NCBI GenBank assembly: GCA_030737875.1
Contig: CM060911.1
Coordinates: forward strand, 91,532,599 to 91,596,598
DNA: 64,000 nt
Direction: 5' to 3'
From: Allium sativum
Lineage: Eukaryota > Streptophyta > Magnoliopsida > Asparagales > Amaryllidaceae
Within the stretch, counting starts at the first letter, position 1, and each line of letters opens with the position of its first letter. Positions 13,590-24,433 of this stretch are shown here, piece by piece. The notes under the pieces are model-generated. The model did not search any database and was not told the origin of the DNA. It saw nothing but the letters and a program-made list of their open reading frames with translations. The position numbers and the translations under genes were made by a program.

Positions 13590-14720
13590 AAAGAAATTAG
13601 CATTTGATCATTCAGAAATAGAAATACGAGTGTGAAATTGGAATTTGAAGTGAAATTTCAAAATAGGATGTGAAAGGAAATTTTTAAATATATAACTCAA
13701 ATGAAATTTGAGTATAACATTTGAATTTTTAAAAGGAGTTTAAATATTTGAATTTTTAAGAGAAGATTGAATATTAGAAATTCAAATAAGAAGTTCAAAT
13801 AGAATTTGAATAGATGAAATTAGAATGAAAAATAGAATTTGAATTCAAGGAATTTAAAATAAAATTTGAATTCAAAGGAATTCGAATAAAGAAATTCAAA
13901 TATAGATTTGAATGTAGAATTTCAAAATAGAATTTGAAATATAGAATTTCAAAGAAGAATTGAATAGGATTTGAAATATAGTATTTCAAAGAAGAATTCA
14001 AATGTGAAATTTGAATAGAGATTCGAATGGAATTTAAATATGAAATTTGAATTGAGATTTGAAATAGAAATTCAAGTGTTGAATTTGAACATGGAATTGA
14101 ATATAGGAATTCAAGTAGAAATTTGAATATGAGATTTCAAAATAGAATTTGAAATAAACTTTGAAAGTAGGATTTCAAAGTAGGATTGAAATAGGATTCC
14201 AAAATAGGAAATCCGAATAGTTTTGAAATGGAATTTGAATTCAAGGGAATTTCAATGAGTTTGAATATTAGAAATTCAAATGGAGTTGAAAATGAGTTTG
14301 AATATTAGAAATTCAAATGGTGTTGAAATGGATCTGAATATTAGAAATTCAAATGGGGTCGGAAATGAAAAATGAAATTCGAATGTAAGAGATTCAAATT
14401 GAATTCAAATAGGAATTAATTTATGGGATTTGAATATGAAATTCAAATGGGTTTCTAACTATGGAATTTTGAATATAGAATTTAAAAAGGAGTTTGAATA
14501 TTTGAATCCCAATAGAATTCAAATATAGAAATTTGAATATAGAAAGTTCAAATGGAATTTAATTATGGAGTTTGAATAAGGGAAATCAAATAGAAATTCA
14601 AATATTGAATTTGAATACCAAATAGAAAAGGAATTGGAATTTGAATTTAGAATTCAAATAAAAGTGAGATTTGAATTTGAATCAAGCAGAGTTAAATGAA
14701 GTTGAATTCATTTTAAAGAA
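13590..14720 (+). repeat. AT-rich quasi-palindromic stretch in element 2 5' LTR
   Basis: More than 1 kb of loosely repeated GAATTTGAA / TTCAAAT words, spaced irregularly at about 15-30 bp and arranged so that both strands read alike. The second LTR repeats it at about 20511-21640, and a relative carries it inverted at about 61800-62460. No coding potential. Confidence 0.8.
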
Positions 14721-14755
14721 GTTTAAAGGGTTTTATATATATAAATATAATTAAA

Positions 14756-14831
14756 ACGAACTCGCCGCAGCGCTGCAGTTCGTAAAATAGCGATTCGAAC
14801 TTCAATTGAGTATACAGAACGCAATTGAAGT
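14756..14831 (+). other. Paired-hairpin block (ACGAACT / ACTTCAATTG), element 2
   Basis: First stem ACGAACT (14756-14762) with AGTTCGT (14777-14783), enclosing the palindrome GCAGCGCTGC; second stem ACTTCAATTG (14799-14808) with CAATTGAAGT (14822-14831). It is followed by a conserved stretch ending near ...AGCAGCGCCAGAATCG. The same block occurs in the element 3 right LTR (from 30293) and inverted near 61560-61770. Confidence 0.6.
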
Positions 14832-15982
14832 CGGAATTCTTCGAAACAAGAAACGTCAGGACCGATTTGATAATAGTTTTCTAATGAAGGAGAAAAATCT
14901 GAATTTCGTCGTATAGATTTTGAGATATGTCAAAATCAAATTTTCAGAAAAGCAGCGCCAGAATCGTTTTAAAACCATAATGGTTTATTTAATTTTATAA
15001 AAGGATTTTTAAGCAAATAAAATTCGAAGTTTCTATTTAGAAAATTTCAGAGTTGAGTTGTAAAATATATGCGAATTCAAGTTGTGTAAATGAATATGAT
15101 TTTTGAAACAGAAACCAGATTTTGATTTATTGAATAGAATTAACTAAATTGAATAAAAATTAGTTAATGAGTTTTTGAATGGATATTGGGATTTGAATAA
15201 GTAAATTCGATTTGAAATTTATATTCAAAATGGAAAAGAGAACTAGAATTAAAATTGAAATTCAATTTGGTTATGAACGAGTTAAATATTTTGTTTGAAC
15301 ATGTTATGTTCAACAAAGAAGTGAAATAGGCAAAAGGGCTAATTAAAGAATAATTGAGCGAAATTGAATTCAAACGAATGGATTGAGTTGAATTGAGTTG
15401 GAGACAGGTGAACAGTTGTTGAACAGGTATGGGAGGATTTATATGAAGATTTAAATTTATGTGCTCGACAAAGAGGTACATGTTTAATTCGTATATGAGA
15501 TTTTATGCGCCGTATCGGCAAGCCGCTTGGCTTTTCCTTTTTCTTTTTGATTGAGGAAGATACCGGGATGCTATTTGAAATTTCCCGATGCTCCCGATAC
15601 AGGGGAGGTTATGGCGAAATTTTTCGGAAATTTAAGGAGTTAGAATATTTTTAAGATATTTTGATAATTTGAAATCATTGTATCGACATATTGAATTCGA
15701 TAGTAAAATGAATATAAAAATCGAATGTTGTAAACAAAAAGGGGATAGAGATAAATAATTGGAATTGTTTCCAATTGCAAATAGAGACATTTTCTAATAT
15801 ATAGAAAATAAAAGAAGTTAATATTTGGAAACGTTTTCCAAAAGACATAAGAGGCAAGATGATTTTTGAAAATATTTGGTTAACAAATATTGATAAGGAA
15901 ATGGAGAAGAGATTTAATTAATGAAATATTAATTAAAGGGCCCAGTGGTTTGGTTGCTATGTTGGATGAACACTTGTTTTTA

Positions 15983-16959
15983 TTCGATAGTTAAATCACA
16001 TACTATCGAAGTTTTTGACCATCGTTGTCACTATGGAGAGACCGGTTGGATTATTATCCGAAGAACCACTCCGTATCGGCATAAGCGTTGCGAACCAAGT
16101 ATGCTGAATATATTGAAGACGGAGTGAAGTGCAAGGGCTTTTTCTATTTATAGAAATAGTGCCTTCGGTTTCGTTCAGTCCCAGAACGAACGTAAATGGA
16201 CGAATGTCTGACAGAGTATTTCCAATGATCAAATGGGTTGGTCTGTATGAATATATATGGTTGCAACGGATTTATCCCTTAGCATAATATCCAGAATATT
16301 TGTGCAAACTCAACTAGTGATTAACGGATCTGACAATGTGGCATTCAAAGTGATTGTGTTATCAAGGAATGGTAAGTAATCGTAGCCTCAGGCCTCAACA
16401 ACCGGGAAAGGACAAAAATCGGGCAGGCAGCATGGCTATGTGGGTCGCACCCATTAGGGTGTATGATCACCTATCTAGAGAAATTCCTTTTGTTTCTAAA
16501 TCTATCGATTCTGCCCATTCGGGAAACGGTGGTTTGAGTCCAACCGTTGGTGATATACATTCGATACACTCAAGCGAAATGAGTGGTCGGTCATGTGTGG
16601 GCCGGGTTGCAAGACGTTCTTGTTGAACCCAGTGTATTCCTCCCTAGAGATACACAGTCGGAAGGTGGTTCCATACCTTGTCATGTTGGAAATCCAATCT
16701 CCAATAAGCGCCATGCGGGTTTTTGATTTTATACTATATATGTGGAGCGTGAGATGCAAGCGTTCTGCTATTTGGTTATTTAATTTGATGTAGACATTAC
16801 TGTAATATCACTGGATTAGATATCAAAGTGTTTTGGGTTATAGTAAGGTAAAAACCGTCCATGTTTATGTGTGGGCTGGTCTTACTATTATTTTTCTTTC
16901 GAAAGGATTTTGAAAGTTAAACAAGTGGTTGGAGTTTACTCACACCAGTCCCATGACTG
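15983..16959 (+). other. Conserved hairpin module, element 2 5' LTR
   Basis: Stems read directly: A TTCGATAGT (15983-15991) / ACTATCGAA (16002-16010); B TTGGAT (16046-16051) / ATCCGA (16056-16061, one G-U pair); C TTCGTTC (16170-16176) / GAACGAA (16184-16190); E ATAGTAAG (16840-16847) / CTTACTAT (16881-16888); D CAGTC (16946-16950) / GACTG (16955-16959). Relatives keep the pairings with other bases. The module also contains the donor-complementary GAGTTTACTCAC (16932-16943). Short reading frames across it are broken by indels between families, so it is probably non-coding. Confidence 0.65.
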
Positions 16960-17370
16960 ACCCAGAGTTTGTTTTGTTTTGTTTCCCGTAAACTCTTGGG
17001 TGCCCAAATTTGTACGGGCAGTCAAGTGTTTCAGGCTTTTACAGATACACTTGGAGGAGCTTGAAGCAGGCGGCTTCAACATTAGTTATTTAGAGTTACT
17101 TCCGCTGAATCAAATGTTATGTGTACTCTGATGATGGTATGTATATATGCACCAAACAGATTTGTATTTCAAAGCTTATGTTATATAATATATTTTATTC
17201 GTTCCGCTGTGAGTTGTGATCTTCGTTTTTCTTCTATTCTAATATTTCTTTCTTTCTATTTCTCATCCTCTAACTTCTTTCTAATAATGAGTCGTATTTC
17301 TGTGTTATTTGGGTTGGACGTGTTGTGTATTTAGTCAACTCAGATAGCTCGGATTGCGGGTCGCTACAGT

Positions 17371-17382
17371 TGGTATCAGAGC
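17371..17382 (+). other. Primer binding site of element 2
   Basis: TGGTATCAGAGC, two bases after the LTR end; complementary to the 3' end of initiator Met tRNA. Confidence 0.93.
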
Positions 17383-18389
17383 TTAGGTTGAGCGAATACC
17401 TAGGCTCGTGTGGCTTGTGCTCATTAGAGATAGGGTCAGCAGTACCCTAGAATGAGTTGAGTGTATATATACGAGAGAGCGTATTTGTAAACTGATATAA
17501 AAGTTGTTTTATATTGTGTTGGCTAGTCTGTTGAGTGGTTTATGAATTCTGGTCGAATCGTGGGACGCCACGAAGTCGATAGGAATTTCTAAACACTTGA
17601 ACAGAAAATACGACATGATATTGTTTTTAAGTGGGTAAATGAAATAATTTTACCCAAAATTCTATTTTGATATAGAAAGAATAATTTTCTAGAATTATTA
17701 TTATATGGATGTATTGGATGTTGATTTTATAATCAAATGAGATTATAAACTTAGAATGGTTAGTTATAACCAAATAGAACTTGTATATGAATAAGATATA
17801 CAAATGGGATGAAATTGAAATTGAATTCAAGCCAGAATTTGAAATCTAAATCCTGGGAAGTTTGAAATATTTTTGGAGGTATATTAGAACAATATGGCTT
17901 TGTTTTTAAAGGATTTGAAAGAAAATCATGGATTTTGAAATAATAAAGCACTGAACTCACTTCAGTGGCTGGGAAATAATTCTGATGATGATTGCAACAT
18001 CATCAGTGTCCATTTCCGAGTTTCTAAGTGATGAATTGCTACCTTAGAAAGTTTTGATGAAAATTTGTTTGAAAGAAAACAAGTAATTTGAAAATTCAAA
18101 TGTTTTGAATTGAGTTGAAAATAAAAATAAGTATACATTTATGTATTTCAAAGGATTTGAAATGAAAACCCTGGGATTTGGATTCTGGAATTAAAATTTA
18201 ACTGAAGTAAGTTAAATGGTTCAGGGCGAATTAAATTGACTAGAATCAATTTGAAATAAATTGAAATGAATATGAATTAGAATGCATATGAATGGAAACC
18301 AAAAGTTTTGGTTGAAATTAAAGTCATAGAAATATGAGGAGTGAGTTCAACATAATTGAATTGTTGAAAAGAAATGAGTTTGTACCATG

Positions 18390-18426
18390 TTCCCTACCTT
18401 AGCAATTTCGAGGACGAAATTATTTT
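18390..18426 (+). pseudogene. Relic of pol C-terminus
   Basis: CTTAGCAATTTCGAGGACGA and the following bases read LSNFEDEIIL in one frame, directly before the polypurine tract. Many Ty3/gypsy chromovirus pol genes end in a similar FEDE-type peptide at this place. The same relic precedes the tract in element 3 (30112-30140) and, on the minus strand, at about 49810-49850. The rest of pol is missing. Confidence 0.6.
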
Positions 18427-18439
18427 AAGGGGGGAAGAA
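18427..18439 (+). other. Polypurine tract of element 2
   Basis: AAGGGGGGAAGAA directly before the right LTR. Confidence 0.9.
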
Positions 18440-21400
18440 TGTAACGACCCGGATTTTTAGTCGATTTATTTTAAATATTTAGTATGGTTTTAAATATTGA
18501 ATTTATAATATAAATGGTATTTTATTGGGTTATCGATTAAATAAATCGAAAATACGATTTTTATTTTGATAGTCATCGAAATACGAACACTGAAATAATT
18601 TAATTCAAAAATAAAACTGAATAGAAACAATTCAGTCAATCATTTTATATTCTATTTCAAAATAAACTATTATCAGGGGATTTAATTGTCTGAAATCAAT
18701 TTATAGTTTTAATCGAGTTTAATTTAAATCGTTAATCTAAACTATGACTTGTTCTGTACAGTTGAATTAAATTTTAAAACTGGTCCCGTTGAGTTCAGAA
18801 TATCGTATAATGTTGAAAATATCGGTCGTTGCGACTAGATAGTGGTTTGGGATTCAAATTTAAAGACCGCGATATAGTTTAGTTTTTAATTAAAGAAAAA
18901 ATCAAATCAATACTTTAATCAGCCGACCTACATATGAAGATCTCGCAGCCTATTTCCTTTCTCGAGCAAAATGTTTTGTCTCCCAACTTCATTACTGAAG
19001 CAGACATGATACAATGGCCTTCGTACCTGTTGTCTGCCTTCGCGTCTATATAAAATCGAACCAGTCCCTCTAGCATTTCATGGCAGAAATCGAAGACCTC
19101 AAAAGGGAAATGGCGGCCTCGATTCTTTCTTCCCTCTTCTTTCATTTGATATCGCCATTCACCCTATCGATTCTAACCACTATCGAGACCTCAAAATTAC
19201 AACCTCCCAATACCCTGACACTTGACCTCGGCTAAGCGACGCTCGCGATGAGAATTGGTGCTCCAAGAATGTCGTGACCTGGGAGGTATGAGACGCGGTG
19301 TACTTGGGGACATTCGACAGTTCAGCGATCGTTTAGGGTTACGGATTTTGGGGGATTTCGAGCTTCTAACAGTCCTGAGGGTTCAAACGTGAGTACGACG
19401 GTGAAGTTGAGGATTCCCTTCAGGTTGATGCCTTCGGTTACAGTCGATTTCAAAGCTCGACTTCGTGACCTAGAAGTGAAAGCGTACGGTGTTCGACTTG
19501 GATTTTTGGTATGTCGACGGTGGAGGCTGTGAGATCGGTGGATGGACGGGTCAGCAAAAAAATGGTGGTCAACAAGTAAAGGCTAGGGAGAGGGATTGAG
19601 TTCCTGGGGTGAATTCAGAAAAGAAGGGCATAAGGTAATTTTATTTATTTATTTTAAAAATGCCAGATCGTTTAGAAAGAAGAAAAAGAAAAATAGTTTA
19701 TTTAATTTAAAGTGTTTAATGGTGATTAAATTAAATGAAATAAAGAAATAAATTATTATCGATATGAATCTTAAATGAGGATAATTTATTTACACGATAA
19801 CAGATCTCGGTGATGGCTTGACATCGTCTAATACTTCTCAATGGAATTAAAGTGGAATCGGAATAGATCGGGAAAATAAAAATCACGGTGAGTAAATCTC
19901 ACTCATCTTTAGAATTATTTTTATTTCATTAAAAATAATTGTTTGTTGCTTGTGTGAATGCTTTCTGCTTGCTTTATATATATTAGTTAATTAGGCTATA
20001 TATATATATTGGGTTGATTGATTGGTTGGATTCCCGCAGTCTCATTAGCGGATGCCCGCGGTTTCATAGCGGATGATTACCCTATACGCCCCACGCTATG
20101 ATTAGTGGATGACCTTCTATACCACGATATTCTGCCACGAAGCAGAATTGGTATTATTTATGTGCTAACATCTGTGGATGCAGGAAAACAGGTTGGAGGA
20201 ATCCAACTGGATTCCTCAAAAATATATTATCTGTTTGTTTATTTGTTTGCATATATATTATTATATATGATGTGTTAGAAAAATAAATAATTCGTTGTTT
20301 TGTGTTTAAATATCACTGGGCTTAAGTAATGATATTTAAAAATATCGTGGAAGGATATTTGAGATATAAAAAGGAAAAATTCTATTTTTAAATAGAATTT
20401 GAATTTTTAATGGAAATATATATAAACTTGTTTTGAAAAATAAAACAAGTAGTTTCTTTTTAAACGAAGTTTATAAATAGTTCTTTTATAACGAAGTTAT
20501 AAATGAAGTGAAAGAAATTAGCATTTGATCATTCAGAAATAGAAATACGAGTGTGAAATTGGAATTTGAAGTGAAATTTCAAAATAGGATGTGAAAGGAA
20601 ATTTTTAAATATATAACTCAAATGAAATTTGAGTATAACATTTGAATTTTTAAAAGGAGTTTAAATATTTGAATTTTTAAGAGAAGATTGAATATTAGAA
20701 ATTCAAATAAGAAGTTCAAATAGAATTTGAATAGATGAAATTAGAATGAAAAATAGAATTTGAATTCAAGGAATTTAAAATAAAATTTGAATTCAAAGGA
20801 ATTCGAATAAAGAAATTCAAATATAGATTTGAATGTAGAATTTCAAAATAGAATTTGAAATATAGAATTTCAAAGAAGAATTGAATAGGATTTGAAATAT
20901 AGTATTTCAAAGAAGAATTCAAATGTGAAATTTGAATAGAGATTCGAATGGAATTTAAATATGAAATTTGAATTGAGATTTGAAATAGAAATTCAAGTGT
21001 TGAATTTGAACATGGAATTGAATATAGGAATTCAAGTAGAAATTTGAATATGAGATTTCAAAATAGAATTTGAAATAAACTATGAAAGTAGGATTTTAAA
21101 GTAGGATTGAAATAGGATTCCAAAATAGGAAATCCGAATAGTTTTGAAATGGAATTTGAATTCAAGGGAATTCCAATGAGTTTGAATATTAGAAATTCAA
21201 ATGGAGTTGAAAATGAGTTTGAATATTAGAAATTCAAATGGTGTTGAAATGGATCTGAATATTAGAAATTCAAATGGGGTCGGAAATGAAAAATGAAATT
21301 CGAATGTAAGAGATTCAAATTGAATTCAAATAGGAATTAATTTATGGGATTTGAATATGAAATTCAAATGGGTTTCTAACTATGGAATTTTGAATATAGA

Positions 21401-24289
21401 ATTTAAAAAGGAGTTTGAATATTTGAATCCCAATAGAATTCAAATATAGAAATTTGAATATAGAAAGTTCAAATGGAATTTAATTATGGAGTTTGAATAA
21501 GGGAAATCAAATAGAAATTCAAATATTAAATTTGAATACCAAATAGAAAAGGAATTGGAATTTGAATTTAGAATTCAAATAAAAGTGAGATTTGAATTTG
21601 AATCAAGCAGAGTTAAATGAAGTTGAATTCATTTTAAAGAAGTTTAAAGGGTTTTATATATATAAATATAATTAAAACGAACTCGCCGCAGCGCTGCAGT
21701 TCGTAAAATAGCGATTCGAACTTCAATTGAGTATACAGAACGCAATTGAAGTCGGAATTCTTCGAAACAAGAAACGTCAGGACCGATTTGATAATAGTTT
21801 TCTAATGAAGGAGAAAAATCTGAATTTCGTCGTATAGATTTTGAGATATGTCAAAATCAAATTTTCAGAAAAGCAGCGCCAGAATCGTTTTAAAACCATA
21901 ATGGTTTATTTAATTTTATAAAAGGATTTTTAAGCAAATAAAATTCGAAGTTTCTATTTATAAAATTTCAGAGTTGAGTTGTAAAATATATGCGAATTCA
22001 AGTTGTGTAAATGAATATGATTTTTGAAACAGAAACCAGATTTTGATTTATTGAATAGAATTAACTAAATTGAATAAAAATTAGTTAATGAGTTTTTGAA
22101 TGGATATTGGGATTTGAATAAGTAAATTCGATTTGAAATTTATATTCAAAATGGAAAAGAGAACTAGAATTAAAATTGAAATTCAATTTGGTTATGAACG
22201 AGTTAAATATTTTGTTTGAACATGTTATGTTCAACAAAGAAGTGAAATAGGCAAAAGGGCTAATTAAAGAATAATTGAGCGAAATTGAATTCAAACGAAT
22301 GGATTGAGTTGAATTGAGTTGGAGACAGGTGAACAGTTGTTGAACAGGTATGGGAGGAAGTATATGAAGATTTAAATTTATGTGCTCGACAAAGAGGTAC
22401 ATGTTTAATTCGTATATGAGATTTTATGCGCCGTATCGGCAAGCCGCTTGGCTTTTCCTTTTTCTTTTTGATTGAGGAAGATACCGGGATGCTATTTGAA
22501 ATTTCCCGATGCTCCCGATACAGGGGAGGTTATGGCGAAATTTTTCGGAAATTTAAGGAGTTAAAATATTTTTAAGATATTTTGATAATTTGAAATCATT
22601 GTATCGACGTATTGAATTCGATAGTAAAATGAATATAAAAATCGAATGTTGTAAACAAAAAGGGGATAGAGATAAATAATTGGAATTGTTTCCAATTGCA
22701 AATAGAGACATTTTCTAATATATAGAAAATAAAAGAAGTTAATATTTGGAAACGTTTTCCAAAAGACATAAGAGGCAAGATGATTTTTGAAAATATTTGG
22801 TTAACAAATATTGATAAGGAAATGGAGAAGAGATTTAATTAATGAAATATTAATTAAAGGGCCCAGTGGTTTGGTTGCTATGTTGGATGAACACTTGTTT
22901 TTATTCGATAGTTAAATCACAGACTATCGAAGTTTTTGACCATCGTTGTCACTATGGAGAGACCGGTTGGATTATTATCCGAAGAACCACTCCGTATCGG
23001 CATAAGCGTTGCGAACCAAGTATGCTGAATATATTGAAGATGGAGTGAAGTGCAAGGGCTTTTTCTATTTATAGAAATAGTGCCTTCGGTTTCGTTCAGT
23101 CCCAGCACGAACGTAAATGGACGAATGTCTGACAGAGTATTTCCAATGATCAAATGGGTTGGTCTGTATGAATATATATGGCTGCAACGGATTTATCCCT
23201 TAGCATAATATCCAGAATATTTGTGCAAACTCAACTAGTGATTAACGGATCTGACAATGTGGCATTCAAAGTGATTGTGTTATCAAGGAATGGTAAGTAA
23301 TCGTAGCCTCAGGCCTCAACAACCGGGAAAGGACAAAAATCGGGCAGGCAGCATGGCTATGTGGGTCGCACCCATTAGGGTGTATGATCACCTATCTAGA
23401 GAAATTCCTTTTGTTTCTAAATCTATCGATTCTGCCCATTCGGGAAACGGTGGTTTGAGTCCAACCGTTGGTGATATACATTCGATACACTCAAGCGAAA
23501 TGAGTGGTCGGTCATGTGTGGGCCGGGTTGCAAGACGTTCTTGTTGAACCTAGTGTATTCCTCTCTAGAGATACACAGTCGGAAGGTGGTTCCATACCTT
23601 GTCATGTTGGAAATCCAATCTCCAATAAGCGCCATGCGGGTTTTTGATTTTATACTATATATGTGGAGCGTGAGATGCAAGCGTTCTGCTATTTGGTTAT
23701 TTAATTTGATGTAGACATTACTGTAATATCACTGGATTTGATATCAAAGTGTTTTGGGTTATAGTAAGGTAAAAACCGTCCATGTTTATGTGTGGGCTGG
23801 TCTTACTATTATTTTTCTTTCGAAAGGATTTTGAAAGTTAAACAAGTGGTTGGAGTTTACTCACACCAGTCCCATGACTGACCCAGAGTTTGTTTTGTTT
23901 TGTTTCCCCTAAACTCTTGGGTGCCCAAATTTGTACGGGCAGTCAAGTGTTTCAGGCTTTTACAGATACACTTGGAGGAGCTTGAAGCAGGCGGCTTCAC
24001 CATTAGTTATTTAGAGTTACTTCCGCTGAATCAAATGTTATGTGTACTCTGATGATGGTATGTATATATGCACCAAACAGATTTGTATTTCAAAGCTTAT
24101 GTTATATAATATATTTTATTCGTTCCGCTGTGAGTTGTGATCTTCGTTTTTCTTCTATTCTAATATTTCTTTCTTTCTATTTCTCATCCTCTAACTTCTT
24201 TCTAATAATGAGTCGTATTTCTGTGTTATTTGGGTTGGACGTGTGGTGTATTTAGTCAACTCAGATAGCTCGGATTGCGGGTCGCTACA
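18440..24289 (+). repeat. Element 2, 3' LTR
   Basis: 5850 bp, nearly identical to 11518-17368, with the same internal order at an offset of about 6921: TATA 19046, putative intron 19888-20183, acceptor hairpin 20196-20217, AT-rich stretch about 20511-21640, hairpin module 22904-23880. One stem-C base differs (GCACGAA against GAACGAA), which breaks a pair present in the left copy. Confidence 0.95.
19888..20183 (+). other. Putative intron, element 2 3' LTR copy
   Basis: Same boundaries and 296 bp length as the 5' LTR copy, and the same donor hairpin (GTGAG / CTCAC). Confidence 0.45.
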
Positions 24290-24294
24290 CTATG
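24290..24294. repeat. Target site duplication of element 2 (right)
   Basis: CTATG, matching 11513-11517; the element 3 LTR continues from here. Confidence 0.95.
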
Positions 24295-24423
24295 CTAAAT
24301 CTAATCACTGTGACAAGGGGGGAAATCACAGCTATCCTACATATCCTATACATCGTGCCTGCCAAGGCATTGCAACCGTGATAGCCAAGCAACTAAATTT
24401 CATGGAAGCCAAGGCAGTTCTCG

Positions 24424-24433
24424 CCTATATATA
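24424..24433 (+). promoter_or_regulatory. TATA box of element 3 LTR
   Basis: CTATATATAT upstream of the GC-richer leader; the same box is at about 32253 in the right LTR. In the intact right LTR it lies about 2.1 kb from the LTR start, much deeper than in element 2. Confidence 0.55.

Larger units (their letters stand above)
11518..17368 (+). repeat. Element 2, 5' LTR
   Basis: Starts TGTAACGACCCGG and ends GCGGGTCGCTACA, so the two ends form an inverted repeat. Order inside: TATA box (12124), GC-richer leader, putative intron (12967-13262), AT-rich quasi-palindromic stretch (about 13590-14720), the ACGAACT hairpin block (14756-14831), a block resembling internal 3' DNA of relatives (about 15420-15660), and the conserved hairpin module (15983-16959). 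Confidence 0.95.
17369..18439 (+). other. Element 2 internal region (1071 bp), non-coding
   Basis: Runs from the primer site to the polypurine tract. It contains a 9 bp stem, CTGATGATG (17982-17990) / CATCATCAG (17998-18006). Its last 40 bases would encode LSNFEDEIILRG in one frame, a relic of the gypsy pol C-terminus. No other protein similarity is visible. Confidence 0.85.
11518..24289 (+). mobile_element. Element 2: complete gene-less giant-LTR retrotransposon (12.8 kb)
   Basis: A complete element: LTRs of 5851 and 5850 bp, primer site, polypurine tract and a perfect 5 bp target duplication. The internal region is only 1071 bp, so over 90% of its length is LTR. No gag, protease, reverse transcriptase or integrase motif is present, so movement must depend on proteins from elsewhere. 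The two LTRs differ at only scattered positions (for example GAGGATTTA at 15433 against GAGGAAGTA in the other copy), which indicates a recent insertion. Confidence 0.95.

Noticed and set aside
13795..14001. Minus-strand frames in the AT-rich stretch (also 20716-20922)
   Set aside because: Asn/Ser/Phe-rich low-complexity translation of TTCAAAT words; no gene.
16502..16759. Antisense 85-codon frame in the module (MALIGDWISN...)
   Set aside because: Recurs because the DNA recurs; frame breaks and absence of any known domain argue against a gene.
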